Of a stretch of 64,000 bases of DNA, positions 20,083-29,102 are shown in pieces. The notes below the pieces were generated by a model. It made no database searches. It saw only the letters and a list, made by a program, of their open reading frames with translations, and had not been told where the DNA came from. The stretch lies in assembly GCF_028618515.1 (NCBI RefSeq), contig NZ_JAQITB010000004.1, positions 1-64,000 of the forward strand, in the 5' to 3' direction. Made by a program: the position numbers and the translations under genes. The stretch's first letter is position 1. The number at the start of each line of letters is the position of its first letter. The stretch comes from Bartonella sp. ML69XJBT. Its GTDB lineage: Bacteria > Pseudomonadota > Alphaproteobacteria > Rhizobiales > Rhizobiaceae.

Positions 20083-20592
20083 TCATGCCATCACCCTTGC
20101 ACGATGAGAGATGCTGGTGCGGTGCATACTATGGCACAGAGCAAGAGCAAGGGCATCAGCCGCATCACTGCTATCAAATTCAGCCCGTGGCAGCAAAACT
20201 TTTACCATCATATGAATTTGTTCTTTATCACCATGCCCAACACCAATAACGGATTTTTTGACTTTATTTGGAGCATATTCAAAAACAGGAAGCTTTGCTT
20301 GTGCTGGAACAAGCAAAGCAACAGCACGCGCTTGACCAAGTTTTAAAGTTGCCGTAGCATCTTTATTGACAAACACATGTTCCACGGCAGCTTCATGGGG
20401 CATGAATTGATGCACAATCTCTGAAAGTCCGTTGTGAAGCTGGCAAAGTCTGGAGGCAAGATCACATCGCACATCAGAAGAAACTGTCCCTGCTGCAACG
20501 AATTGAAAGCGATTACCGGAGAGATCGATAACACCCCACCCTGTCCGCCGTAATCCTGGATCAATGCCTATAATACGAATCGTCTCTGCCAT
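20083..20592 (-). CDS. ruvC: Holliday junction resolvase RuvC
   Basis: RuvC cuts Holliday junctions symmetrically. The 169-residue protein has the RNase-H-like core with the first catalytic aspartate in [14 protein letters not shown], the glutamate in [12 protein letters not shown], and the last pair of aspartates in [16 protein letters not shown] take the ATG of MAETIRIIG as the start by homology; another ATG six codons earlier is possible. The 3' end has been multiplied downstream without damage to the gene. Confidence 0.95.
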   Translation of the reverse strand: MAETIRIIGIDPGLRRTGWGVIDLSGNRFQFVAAGTVSSDVRCDLASRLCQLHNGLSEIVHQFMPHEAAVEHVFVNKDATATLKLGQARAVALLVPAQAKLPVFEYAPNKVKKSVIGVGHGDKEQIHMMVKVLLPRAEFDSSDAADALALALCHSMHRTSISHRARVMA

Positions 20593-20754
20593 GCTCCCCA
20601 GCCTATACACTTTTACGGTGCTTTAAAAGAGGTGAGAGAGCAAAGAAAAACAAAGGCAACCAAAACGCATACTTAAAGCAAAGCACTTTCTCCCCATATG
20701 CCTCAAAACAGCAAAGAGAACACCAAATGAAAAAGCACTACATGGCAAAATTTA

Positions 20755-21273
20755 CTAAGAACGGCCAAATACAGTCTTCAGCAATTCGATTTGTTTGCCC
20801 ACTGGGTTCTCTTCTTGCAATCCATCGGTAGAGCCGTCTTCTTTGCCAATGCGCATATATTGCATACGTGCTTCTAGCCGCAGTGAACGGTCGACAAAAC
20901 CGCGGAATACTTCTGGCAGCTCGTGCCAATCAGCATTTTCCAATTGCAATGTTGGTGTATGAAGCGATACTTTAGCGATTTCTTTTTGTATTTGTTCTGG
21001 TGACATTTCTCCTTCGCGCTCAGCACGAAGAAGCAGGAGTTGAGAAGCAATTTGCATAAGCCGTGTACTTAAATACATAGCTTCTTTGGCATACATCGCA
21101 GAAATCTCTGTTGAAAGAGCACGTGCTGCTAATTTTCCTTCGGTGTCAATATAAATTGCTGTTTCTTCAATGAGCCTCATGGTCTCTTCATAGAGACGAT
21201 TAAAAGCACTTTCAAAAGCATCATGCTCAATCATGATAATGGGTTCATCATAGGGACGTTTATGTGCACTCAC
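20755..21273 (-). CDS. DUF1465 family protein
   Basis: The protein belongs to the DUF1465 family, found widely in Hyphomicrobiales, often beside ruvC. It is helical: an N-terminal segment MIEHDAFESAFNRLYEETMR, a long helix to about residue 110, and the conserved RGFVDRSLRLEARM near the C-terminus. I choose the GTG of VSAHKRPYDE as start because GGAG lies 9 bases upstream. The molecular role is unknown to me. An intergenic gap of about 160 bp separates it from ruvC. Confidence 0.8.
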   Translation of the reverse strand: MSAHKRPYDEPIIMIEHDAFESAFNRLYEETMRLIEETAIYIDTEGKLAARALSTEISAMYAKEAMYLSTRLMQIASQLLLLRAEREGEMSPEQIQKEIAKVSLHTPTLQLENADWHELPEVFRGFVDRSLRLEARMQYMRIGKEDGSTDGLQEENPVGKQIELLKTVFGRS

Positions 21274-21441
21274 GCTTTTATACTCCAAATATCAGCACAA
21301 AAATCATGCTACTCAACGAAAAGAGAAGGAAAAAGTTTCTTTTGTTGCTGTATAGAATGCATTTTTTAAATCTGACTACCTCTTTTTAAACTTTTACGCA
21401 ACGCGCTTCTTATTCTAAGGTTAACGCGTTATAAGAAAGCG

Positions 21442-22605
21442 TTACAAACGGATGAGTTCCCCTGAAGAAAACCGTTGAAGAGCTCGACGTTTTTCACAAT
21501 AATAAGCCACCCCAAATTGCAGCGCAATGCCGCTTATAATCAAGAGAGTATCGGAAAAAACCGTTCCCGTCATCATTGTTTTTAAAATTTGTCCAAACAT
21601 AGCAAAAACAGTTCCGCTTACAAAGACAGGAAGGCTGTGTTTTCCTAAAATTGCTAAGGGGTGTTTTTTGGAGACATAAAACCAATTATGCAAACGGGGC
21701 CAACAAAGGATAAGAGTTGCAAGTGCCACAATATGAAAGAGACGTGGTAAGCTTAAAAAGGTTTTATTAAAATTAAGCAAGGGGGAAGACCAACCAAGCC
21801 AGCCCAAAACACCCCACCAATTGAAACGCACCCATAACAATGAAAGCACAAGATACAAAACTGCCAAAACAACGAACACGGGCTGAAAAGCGATGTTTTT
21901 TCCTTGTTTGAGAGATAAAGTGGTTGTCAAGCCTATAATAAACAACAGTTGCCAAGATAAGGGACTTAAAAACCATTTTCCCTCTATGGGGTAAGAAGGT
22001 GGCGCAATTTCATAAAATCCACAAATGAGATAGAGCATGAACGAGCCTAAAAGCAGTAAGCCTTTATGTTTACAGCTCCAATAAAGGGCAAGAGGCGCAA
22101 ACAGCATAAGAATGATGTAAAGCGGTAAAATATTATTATATCCCAATTGATGCCCAAAGCTTAAGGTACTTAAAAATGCCGTAAGCGGTTGTGTGAAAAA
22201 GAGCCCCACATTATTCATGGTTAAGAGTTTTTCTGACCTACAGAGTAAAAAAGCACCAACAAAAAGGCTTAAAGTTACAAATGTGGTAAAAAGATATGCT
22301 CCATAAAGCTGCAAAGCTCTGTACCAAAGTTTGCGTACAATGAAAATAAAAGGCTTGTGCTGTAAACGTGCATGAAAACTGAGCCCAAGAGAAACGCCTG
22401 AAAGCAAAACAAATGCTTCTGCTGAATCAGAAAAACCGAAGTTTCTATGGGTAATAGCCTCATAGAGCGTTCCAGGAATATGATTGATAAAAATCGTTAA
22501 CAAAGCTAAAGAACGAAACACATCAATGCGTGTATCACGTTGAACAGGATGCATCTTATGGTTCAAAATATTTTTGTATCCCATAAATGGACTCCCATCA
22601 GTCAT
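21442..22605 (-). CDS. OpgC-domain membrane protein
   Basis: The N-terminal block RDTRIDVFRSLALLTIFINH, followed by the GFSDSAEAFVLLSGVSLGLS region, is typical of OpgC-like membrane acyltransferase-3 relatives. OpgC succinylates osmoregulated periplasmic glucans; in Bartonella the substrate is not known. About ten hydrophobic segments fill the 387 residues. AAAGGT lies 7 bases before the ATG. It is divergent from the ThiE-like gene. Confidence 0.85.
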   Translation of the reverse strand: MTDGSPFMGYKNILNHKMHPVQRDTRIDVFRSLALLTIFINHIPGTLYEAITHRNFGFSDSAEAFVLLSGVSLGLSFHARLQHKPFIFIVRKLWYRALQLYGAYLFTTFVTLSLFVGAFLLCRSEKLLTMNNVGLFFTQPLTAFLSTLSFGHQLGYNNILPLYIILMLFAPLALYWSCKHKGLLLLGSFMLYLICGFYEIAPPSYPIEGKWFLSPLSWQLLFIIGLTTTLSLKQGKNIAFQPVFVVLAVLYLVLSLLWVRFNWWGVLGWLGWSSPLLNFNKTFLSLPRLFHIVALATLILCWPRLHNWFYVSKKHPLAILGKHSLPVFVSGTVFAMFGQILKTMMTGTVFSDTLLIISGIALQFGVAYYCEKRRALQRFSSGELIRL

Positions 22606-22702
22606 AAAAGTAACCTTTTAATATAACAAAGAACATTTATAAGATGAAGTTTTAATTTTTAAGCGTTAAATTCCTTATATATTAAAAAAACAAGGATTTT
22701 GT

Positions 22703-23356
22703 ATGACAAAACAAAAAGATAAACGAATTGATTCCCCCTTTTTTGCTCAATTGATTTTGACATTAGATGTTCGGCGCACTTTTACCCCCGCTTTTTTACA
22801 GCAAATTTTGGCAACAAAATCTTTTGTAAGTGTCATTGTTTATGACTCTGAAGGGGATGAAGCTTTTTTACAAAAACAAGCCCAAACTTATGCGCAAGAT
22901 ATTCAAAACAATGGCGCAGCCCTTCTCATTGCTGGCGAATATCGCATTGCTGAACGAGTAAAGGCTGATGGTTTTCATAGAGAAGGTGATCTTAACGCTC
23001 TTGAACAGTTACATGATCAGAAAAAAGCACAAAAGATCATTGGTTTTGGCAATATCCGTAATCGCCATAGTGCGATGGTAGCTGGAGAAGCCGGTGTTGA
23101 TTATCTATTCTTTGGCAAACTCGGCGCTGATAAAAAGCCGCATGCCCACCCGCGCAATTTGCAACTGGCAGGATGGTGGGCAGAAATCATGGAAATCCCC
23201 GCCATTATTCAAGCAGGAAGCGATTTTTCAACCTTTGATGAGGTTCTAAAGACCACCTGTGAATTTATCGCCGTGGAAGAAGCCCTTTTTACCCATGACA
23301 ATCCCTTGCAACTTCTTAAAAAAATGCAAGAAAAATGTGCAAGCGTACCCTTGTAA
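22703..23356 (+). CDS. ThiE/TenI-like thiamine phosphate synthase family protein
   Basis: The 217-residue TIM-barrel protein resembles thiamine-phosphate synthase/TenI proteins: GFGNIRNRHSAMVAGEAGVD followed by YLFFGKLGADKKPHAHPRNL fits the phosphate-binding C-terminal half. It is the version found singly in Hyphomicrobiales, and whether it is catalytic is uncertain. AAGGA lies just before the ATG. The accessory island begins right after it. Confidence 0.8.
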   Translation: MTKQKDKRIDSPFFAQLILTLDVRRTFTPAFLQQILATKSFVSVIVYDSEGDEAFLQKQAQTYAQDIQNNGAALLIAGEYRIAERVKADGFHREGDLNALEQLHDQKKAQKIIGFGNIRNRHSAMVAGEAGVDYLFFGKLGADKKPHAHPRNLQLAGWWAEIMEIPAIIQAGSDFSTFDEVLKTTCEFIAVEEALFTHDNPLQLLKKMQEKCASVPL

Positions 23357-23689
23357 TAGGGGAAGAGAATTCGTAAATAAAGCGTTAACAAAAATCCACA
23401 CACGCACCGCCGCTCTATGACCTAGAGAGAACACACGATGACAGATATAAGGGGATAAAAATGCGTTTTGCTCACCTCAAAACTCAATAAAACTGCTTAA
23501 TAATGCAATTAAATAAGATAAAAAATCTAGCATCTTTTTTCACATAATATATTCGAAAGAAAAATCATCAAACTTTCTAGTTCAATGTCTTATAAAAAGA
23601 AGCCATGACGATTGCGGGGGAAATTATCATTATTCATATTGGTCATGAATACCAACAACGAATGATAGAGATATGAAGGGGACATAAAA
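23357..23689. other. Spacer at the left edge of the accessory island
   Basis: No gene is visible. The end of the stretch provides GGGGA 8 bases before the TIR-like gene. The sequence is AT-rich, and I see no repeat or integrase site here. Confidence 0.4.
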
Positions 23690-24442
23690 ATGGAATACAG
23701 AGGGACGTTTGAAGACCTTCAAAACATGATTCACAAGTGTGGATATCAAATCAGAGAAACCAAACCTATACAAAATGCATCCAAGAAATCAGCGCATCAA
23801 ATCAGAACCTCTGATGGAGGTATCATTAATTGGTATGAAAGCACAGGAACACTTTACGTTCAAGGCAAAGATCAAGCAGCAAAAAAGCTACAAGAAGCTT
23901 TAACTCCATATCTAGCAGAAACATCAACGACTCCTTCTCCACAGATTTCTTCCAATATCGCACAAGCACCTTCCCCAAAAATTTTTATCGTTCATGGTCA
24001 TGATCATGTTGCCCTAGAGCAAGTTAGGCTAGTTCTTTACGATCTTGGCCTCGAACCATACATCTTACCTATCAATAATGGTTTAACTATCATTGAAGCT
24101 TTGGAAAAAGAAATCTGTGAGACAACCCGTTCTACAAAATTCGGTATTGTACTGCTTACTCCTGATGACATGGGCTATGTTAAAACTGCCGGTGAAAAAA
24201 CAGCCCAACCCCGTGCGCGCCAAAATGTCATTCTCGAAATGGGTATGTTAATCTCTGTGCTTACACGAAAAAATGTCGCTATTCTCATAAAACAACATGT
24301 TGAAATCCCTTCAGATGCTCAGGGAATTATATACATTCCTTTTAATGACCACGTAAAAGAAACAGTTCCTCAACTTGCTGGTCGACTGATAGACGCTGGA
24401 TTCACCATAGATCCAAAGAAACTTGCCCTTGCATCACGTTAA
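23690..24442 (+). CDS. TIR-like nucleotide-binding protein (PF10137 type)
   Basis: The C-terminal half (about 97-240) is a TIR-like domain of the predicted nucleotide-binding family used as effectors in Cap12 and PycTIR anti-phage proteins. It begins KIFIVHGHDHVALEQVRLVL, continues with GIVLLTPDDMGY (152-163), and has RARQNVILEMGML (175-187), where Glu183 sits at the position of the NAD-cleaving glutamate. Residues 1-77 form a small separate domain ending YESTGTLYVQGKDQAAKKL, reminiscent of the TBP-like substrate domain of RNase HIII and RnlA. A proline-rich linker joins them. No cyclase, Argonaute or SIR2 gene is adjacent. A defence role as an NAD-depleting effector is inference from the family. 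Confidence 0.85.
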   Translation: MEYRGTFEDLQNMIHKCGYQIRETKPIQNASKKSAHQIRTSDGGIINWYESTGTLYVQGKDQAAKKLQEALTPYLAETSTTPSPQISSNIAQAPSPKIFIVHGHDHVALEQVRLVLYDLGLEPYILPINNGLTIIEALEKEICETTRSTKFGIVLLTPDDMGYVKTAGEKTAQPRARQNVILEMGMLISVLTRKNVAILIKQHVEIPSDAQGIIYIPFNDHVKETVPQLAGRLIDAGFTIDPKKLALASR

Positions 24443-24651
24443 ATTTGCATAATGTTTATCTTTCCTTTTTAGAGCACACGCCGTTCGCTTATCATCTTCT
24501 TGAGCAAACAAGATCCATGAGCAAAACAGCGAAGCTATTTCGAAAATTCTAGAGGCTCTCCTTTTTTCATTTTTTGATCAAACGCCTCCCACACCACAAA
24601 ACTGTCATCATTTTTATTGCCAATATGCTAAAAATATATTTTAATCCCACA

Positions 24652-24847
24652 AGCAACAATCAAGAGAGATTTAAAATTTCTAAATCCGAGCATAAAAAGA
24701 AAACAACTCTGCGAACATCTTTGGGATTCCGGGAGATTTTGCACTGTCCAAGTGCTTACCAGCACTAAAAGCAAAATGCTGACTAGGGTTCAGTTCTTTC
24801 AACTCCCGGAATACCAATGCGAGGGCGCTCGCAACCGGCAGAGGGAA
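24652..24847 (+). ncRNA. Degenerate Brt-like leader RNA, unit 0
   Basis: This is a worn copy of the structured leader seen in the five other units of the island. TTGCCA (24617) and TTTAAT (24640), 17 bp apart, precede it. It keeps the GGGATTCCGGGAG stem, the CTAGGGTT strand and the GCGAGGGCGCTCGC hairpin. The start codon of the regulator is lost (GGAATAACC replaces GGAAATGCA) and the regulator itself is deleted: its first bases run straight into the promoter of unit 1. Confidence 0.65.
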
Positions 24848-24921
24848 TAACCACAAACCAGAAATCCTCAGAACAACATTCTCATTGGCAAAAATTGCTT
24901 CAAGAGCTGTCGTCATTCTTA

Positions 24922-24950
24922 TTGCCAATCCTCTCAAATTACTTTATGAA
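24922..24950 (+). promoter_or_regulatory. Promoter of leader RNA unit 1
   Basis: TTGCCA and TATGAA are separated by exactly 17 bp. The same pair (TTGCCA or TTGTAA with TATGAA) stands at the same place in every intact unit of the two clusters, although the spacer differs, so it is probably a sigma-70 promoter. Confidence 0.7.
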
Positions 24951-24956
24951 TCGAGA

Positions 24957-25172
24957 GGTGTTTTGGTCGCATACGCAACGACCAATAGAGTGTTGGAAGC
25001 TCGAAAACTCAAACATGGAAATTGATCCTGCTTTGCAGGTGTCCCGGGATTCCGGGGGCTTTTGTTATGTCCAAGTGCCATAGGTACTAAAAGCAAAAGA
25101 CTGATTTGAGTTCAGTGCTTCCAACCTCCCGGAATAACAATGCGAGGGCGCTCGCAACCGGTGGGAGGGGAA
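24957..25172 (+). ncRNA. Brt-like structured leader RNA, unit 1
   Basis: About 215 nt precede the XRE gene. Visible stems: GGTCG/CGACC near the 5' end; long-range GTTGGAAGC/GCTTCCAAC and ACTCAAA/TTTGAGT; CCTGC/GCAGG; CCCGG/CCGGG; CTTTTG/CAAAAG; and GCGAG/CTCGC just before GGTGGGAGGGGAAATG. The long-range stems change sequence but stay paired in the other units. In Bartonella henselae a family of about 200-nt RNAs called Brt sits upstream of XRE-family Trp genes; this matches that layout. Confidence 0.8.
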
Positions 25173-25541
25173 ATGCAAAGTAAAAATCCTCAGAACAACA
25201 TTCTTATTGGCAAAAAAATTCGCTTCAGACGAAACATGCTGAAAATGTCTCAAAAACACTTAGGGCAGTCTTTAGGAGTAAGCTTCCAGCAAATTCAAAA
25301 ATATGAAACAGGATTAAATCGTGTTGGAGCTGGGCGTTTAAAGGAAATTGCTGATATCTTAAATGTTTCTATAGCCTTTTTTTACGCAGATCTCTTCACA
25401 AAACAACACCCACCCACTCATCATGATGAAGTTGCATCGAGCAGAGAAGAATATCTGCTTTTAAAAAATTTTAGAGTCCTCGCTAAAGTAAAACAAAAAG
25501 CAATTTTACAATTAATCTCTGAACCAAATGAAAACTTTTAA
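25173..25541 (+). CDS. XRE-family regulator (Trp-like), copy a
   Basis: The 122-residue protein has a Cro/C1 helix-turn-helix at about 14-68 (KMSQKHLGQSLGVSFQQIQK, then YETGLNRVGAGRLKEIADIL) and a C-terminal helical segment from about 85. I start at MQSKNPQNN, because the GGGAGGGG ribosome-binding site lies 4 bases upstream and this sequence belongs to the leader RNA. It is nearly identical to the other copies in the island. Its likely role is transcription control in tandem with the leader RNA. Confidence 0.9.
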   Translation: MQSKNPQNNILIGKKIRFRRNMLKMSQKHLGQSLGVSFQQIQKYETGLNRVGAGRLKEIADILNVSIAFFYADLFTKQHPPTHHDEVASSREEYLLLKNFRVLAKVKQKAILQLISEPNENF

Positions 25542-25667
25542 AATCATGCGGCCCCCCACAGGCTTTGTTTATCAGCATACAGCGTATTAAAAAAAGCATC
25601 CCTTTAAATGCTGATTGAATGAATAGCATGCCGCCTTTTATCTAAAGAAAAGCTGTGTTCATTCTTA

Positions 25668-25696
25668 TTGTAAATTTCCTGAAATTACTTTATGAA
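25668..25696 (+). promoter_or_regulatory. Promoter of leader RNA unit 2
   Basis: TTGTAA and TATGAA with exactly 17 bp between them, in the same position as in the other units. Confidence 0.7.
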
Positions 25697-25702
25697 TCGA
25701 GA

Positions 25703-25916
25703 GGTGTTTTGGTCGCATACGCAACGACCAAAAGGGATTCAAAACCCCTAAATCCGAGCGTAAAAATGAACCCGCTTTGCGGATATCCCGGAATTCCGGG
25801 AGATTTTGCTATGTCCAAGTGCTTACCAGCACTAAAAGCAAAATGCTGACTAGGGTTCAGTTCTTTCAACTCCCGGAATACCAACGCGAGGGCGCTCGCA
25901 ACCGGTGGGAGGGGAA
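25703..25916 (+). ncRNA. Brt-like structured leader RNA, unit 2
   Basis: Same order of stems as unit 1, with different paired sequences: the inner long-range stem is CCCTA/TAGGG instead of ACTCAAA/TTTGAGT. The hairpin CCCGCTTTGCGG, the CCCGGAATTCCGGGAG stem and the GCGAGGGCGCTCGC hairpin are kept. It ends in the GGGAGGGGAAATG start of copy b. Confidence 0.8.
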
Positions 25917-26294
25917 ATGCAAAGTAAAAATCCTTATAACGACAAATTCATTGATAAATTCATTGGCAAAAAAATTCGCTTCAGACGAAACATGCTGAAA
26001 ATGTCTCAAAAACACTTAGGGCAGTCTTTAGGAGTAAGTTTCCAACAAATTCAAAAGTATGAAAAAGGCTCAAACCGTGTAAGCGCTGGACGTTTAAAGG
26101 AAATTGCTGATATCTTAAATGTTTCTATAGCCTTTTTTTACGCTGATCTCTTCACACAACAACACCCACCCACTCATCATGATGAAGTTGCATCGAGCAG
26201 AGAAGAATATCTGCTTTTAAAAAATTTTAGAGTCCTCGCTAAAGTAAAACAAAAAGCAATTTTACAATTAATCTCTAACCAGAATGAAACCTAA
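25917..26294 (+). CDS. XRE-family regulator (Trp-like), copy b
   Basis: The 125-residue helix-turn-helix protein differs from copy a by a four-residue insertion near the N-terminus (NDKFIDKFIGKK) and by KGSNRVSAGR in place of TGLNRVGAGR in the recognition region. The latter could change DNA specificity. The C-terminal LLLKNFRVLAKVKQKAILQL is shared. It is the last unit of the plus-strand cluster. Confidence 0.9.
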   Translation: MQSKNPYNDKFIDKFIGKKIRFRRNMLKMSQKHLGQSLGVSFQQIQKYEKGSNRVSAGRLKEIADILNVSIAFFYADLFTQQHPPTHHDEVASSREEYLLLKNFRVLAKVKQKAILQLISNQNET

Positions 26295-26394
26295 AGAAAG
26301 AATGCGATACGCTCTATTTCTCCGCATGCATGGGTGTTTTAAAAAATTCCCTTCTTCATGTAGATGCCTTCTGATTGCAATGAAAAGCACACCA

Positions 26395-26530
26395 CTTTTC
26401 ATGCATCATTTCCAAACCTAGTGCTGGCATTCTTGCTTGTTGTGCCAGCATATACCATGTCGTTGCCATGACCATATCGGCTTTTGTGTTCGTGCTATTT
26501 TGGTAAGGCTTTTCTCGATAAAGCTTGATA
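26395..26530 (-). pseudogene. Decayed copy of the sel1 gene 3' end
   Basis: Bases 26397-26530 repeat the end of the adjacent Sel1 gene (26600-26730): GTGCCAGCATATACCATG and CATATCGGCTTTTGTG occur in both. Small insertions and stops break the frame. It lies just downstream of the intact gene. Confidence 0.8.
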
Positions 26531-26540
26531 GGTTTGTGTT

Positions 26541-27605
26541 TTAAAAAATAACTAGGAGATTTTCTGCTTCTTTGCGTGCTTTTTCCAGCTGTTTATCGTC
26601 CATTCCTTCAAGCATCATTTCAAGATCAGGTGCTTGTATTTTTGCTCGCTGTGCCAGCATATACCATGCCGCTGCCATGATCATATCGGCTTTTGTGCCT
26701 ATGCCGTCTCGATAAAGTCTGGCAAGGGAAACTTGTGCTGGCGCGATCATCTTGCTGGCGTTGCTGAAAAGCAAATGAAAAGCACGTTGAAAATCTGTTT
26801 CTCCTCCACGACCCTGTACAAGCCATTGGGCCAACAGAATTTGTGCTGAAGTATGGTTGTTTTGCGCCGCAACTTCCATGAGTTTGCGTGCATTGCGCTC
26901 ATCCTTTGGGCGCGTTAAAGTTCCCAGAGAAAGAATTTTTGCCGCAGCAAAAGAAGCTTCAGGATCGCCAAGAGCTGCACCTTTTAAGAACCATTTGAGC
27001 GCTTGCTCTATCGCTTCATTTTCACGACTTGGTGTGCTAACACCGGAAAGAATTTGCTTTTCGCGAGCAGCTTTATAAAGAAGCAGTTCTCCATAATAAA
27101 AATAGGCTTGCTCGACACCAGCATCTGCCGCTTTGCGAATAAATTCCTCACCAAGTTCTTGGTTTTGTGAAATAAAATTACCATCAAATAACATAAGCCC
27201 ATAACGCAATTGTGCCTGTGGCTCACCTTGTTTTGCTGCACGTCCAAACCACAAAGCGGCGCGTGCACCGTCAATAGGAACAGCACATCCTTCCATGTAA
27301 ATTCGAGCAACCAGAGTTTGGGCAAAGGGATCATTTTGTTCAGCGCGCCGGAGTGCTTCACGAAAAGCTTTCAGATAATAGCCTTGGATATAATAGTCAT
27401 AGGCTTGATCATATTCTCCAACTTGCAAAGGTTGAAAAGATTTGTCAGTATTTGAATTTGTTTGAATCGTATTTAAAGAGCGTTCAAGATTTGAAGATTC
27501 TTCAGCCATTCTCGTAGAATTTGCATCAGTGATGGCATTTGCAAAGCAAATCATTATCAGAGTGGAGAGCGCTACGTTTTTTTTTATCATGCCTTGCTTT
27601 ATCAT
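26541..27605 (-). CDS. Sel1-repeat secreted protein
   Basis: The 354-residue protein has a signal peptide (about 8-27) and at least six Sel1-like TPR repeats from about residue 75: AQTLVARIYMEG, AALWFGRAAKQGEPQAQLRY, QALKWFLKGAALGDPEA, AQILLAQWLVQG and AQVSLARLYRDGIG. Such proteins act as scaffolds in protein complexes; the partner here is unknown. The start at 27605 has GGGGAGGAG 5 bases upstream. In relatives it sits between the thiE-like gene and efp, so it is probably core, with accessory DNA inserted on both sides. Confidence 0.85.
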   Translation of the reverse strand: MIKQGMIKKNVALSTLIMICFANAITDANSTRMAEESSNLERSLNTIQTNSNTDKSFQPLQVGEYDQAYDYYIQGYYLKAFREALRRAEQNDPFAQTLVARIYMEGCAVPIDGARAALWFGRAAKQGEPQAQLRYGLMLFDGNFISQNQELGEEFIRKAADAGVEQAYFYYGELLLYKAAREKQILSGVSTPSRENEAIEQALKWFLKGAALGDPEASFAAAKILSLGTLTRPKDERNARKLMEVAAQNNHTSAQILLAQWLVQGRGGETDFQRAFHLLFSNASKMIAPAQVSLARLYRDGIGTKADMIMAAAWYMLAQRAKIQAPDLEMMLEGMDDKQLEKARKEAENLLVIF

Positions 27606-27955
27606 GAATGCTCCTCCCCCATCAATAAGAAGAAATTTTTACATTTTTCTTTCATCATTTCAAGCAGGAACACAGGGTTATCCCTGTGAAAAAAACATAA
27701 AGATACATCTGGCTTTATCACCTTATCAAGGGATGTAAAATTGCTTTGCCTTTGAATAAAGGGAAGGCTTTTATCATCTTTGTTTGTTGCTGTGTTCATT
27801 GAATAAGGCGTAAGAAGATAAAATGGCATTCTTTTATACCCAAATAGCCGATAGAAAACGCTAATAATAGAAGAAATTAAAAAACTTCAAAAAAATGAGG
27901 GCAATGGGCAGTAGCTAAAACACAAAGCAAAGCACCAGCAAAATTATGAACGAAA

Positions 27956-28234
27956 TCAAAGCGGCATTTGAAGTATATCAGAAACCAGAGGAGAAATAGG
28001 TGGTTGTATCTGTTGTATTGTTTGCATATCCAACCAAAATTTCGCTTTACTAAAACCAGCTCATTCTTATTTAACTGCAAGCTCAATACTCATAGAAGCA
28101 TGTCCGTTAAGCACTCTTAAGAGAGAAGCTCTTGTCATATGGAGATGATCCGCTAACTTTTGTATTGTTATCCCCATTTCTTGCAAGAAAGTGACTTTTA
28201 GAACTTCGCCCGGATGTGCGGGGTTATGCATCAT
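27956..28234 (-). pseudogene. Frameshifted HigA antitoxin gene
   Basis: The minus strand encodes MMHNPAHPGEVLKVTFLQEM and GITIQKLADHLHMTRASLLR, then VLNGHASMSIELAVK and a stop, with the continuation SKAKFWLDMQTIQQIQPP in another frame. MHNPxHPGEVL, the helix-turn-helix and FWLxMQ are the marks of HigA addiction-module antidotes. AAAGGAACG precedes the start. One frameshift after residue 55 removes the C-terminus. Confidence 0.85.
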
Positions 28235-28252
28235 TTGTTTTCGTTCCTTTCA

Positions 28253-28425
28253 TGAATGGTGGTCTTGATAATCAACAAGCTCCACATCTGTTCTTATAAA
28301 ACGAAAAGTAAAACACCCATTTCCATTCAGCTCTATAGAATAATATCTGTTCACCTTTAAGAGGATACATTTTGAAAGCCAAGTGCTCTCAACATTTCAA
28401 AGGTAGTAACACTTGTTAAAGCCGT
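28253..28425 (-). pseudogene. Remnant of the HigB toxin gene
   Basis: Just upstream of the higA remnant the minus strand gives TTFEMLRALGFQNVSS and, after a frame change, YYSIELNGNGCFTFRF followed by VELVDYQDHHS. This corresponds to the C-terminal half of HigB toxins (YSIRVNxxxRxxFRF ... VDYxDYH). The N-terminal half is gone and stops are present. Gene order toxin-antitoxin matches higBA. Confidence 0.7.
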
Positions 28426-28700
28426 TAAGATAACACACAATTGTCATTCGCACGTCTTGTTGTATACTATTACTATACGGTCAATAAAAATAAGATAAAA
28501 CATCATACTGGCAAATCTGGTTACATATTTGGATAAAATGATTAAAAATAGGCTATGAAACGGTTTGGGATAGACAGAAAAATTTATCCATTCTGACTAG
28601 AAATGAGGGTTATTATGAAGGCGCAAATCCCTTTACCTTTCACAAGAGCTTTTAAGTTTTTGCGTCTCAAATATAGAAAATGTCTACATTAAATAGCGAG
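28426..28700. other. Spacer without a gene
   Basis: AT-rich sequence between the higBA remnant and the TrbH-like gene. No open frame, hairpin or repeat that I can support. Confidence 0.35.
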
Positions 28701-29102
28701 TTATTTATTCTTATAAATATGTAGATAATAACTTGGTTCTCCAGCCCACTCATACTGAAGAACAGAAATTATACGTCCATCATTCTTTGGTGTGAGTGTG
28801 TAAAACAAATTTACACCCATGTTTTGTTGCTTTTGAGGTTGATCTGTATAGATCACATTATATCCATTCTGTCGCAACAGATTGATAAATAAAGGCGTAA
28901 AGTTGTCTGCTGTATTATTTTTCTTTATAATAACTGTGCTTGTAGCTGATGGTAAAGGTTTTTTGATAACGTGAACATAATCATTAGCAATGAATTTGGC
29001 AGTATTCTTCGTAATACCTTGACCGACATAATTTGATGAAAGACCTACAGATGCGCAACCCGCCGCCAACACAAGCGGTGATAGCAATAAATATTTTAAC
29101 AT
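28701..29102 (-). CDS. TrbH-like lipoprotein
   Basis: The 133-residue protein has a lipoprotein signal ending LAAGC (Cys16). It is followed by a domain with NTAKFIANDYVHVIKKPLPS, then NFTPLFINLLRQNGYNVIYT and LFYTLTPKNDGRIISVLQ. The layout resembles TrbH lipoproteins of conjugative systems. GGGGGGA lies 7 bases before the ATG. No other trb gene is near, so it may be a cargo gene or a leftover of a lost conjugative element. Confidence 0.55.
   Translation of the reverse strand: MLKYLLLSPLVLAAGCASVGLSSNYVGQGITKNTAKFIANDYVHVIKKPLPSATSTVIIKKNNTADNFTPLFINLLRQNGYNVIYTDQPQKQQNMGVNLFYTLTPKNDGRIISVLQYEWAGEPSYYLHIYKNK

Noticed and set aside
23690-24442. Complete CBASS or Pycsar operon
   Set aside because: No cyclase gene is adjacent; only the TIR-like protein is present.
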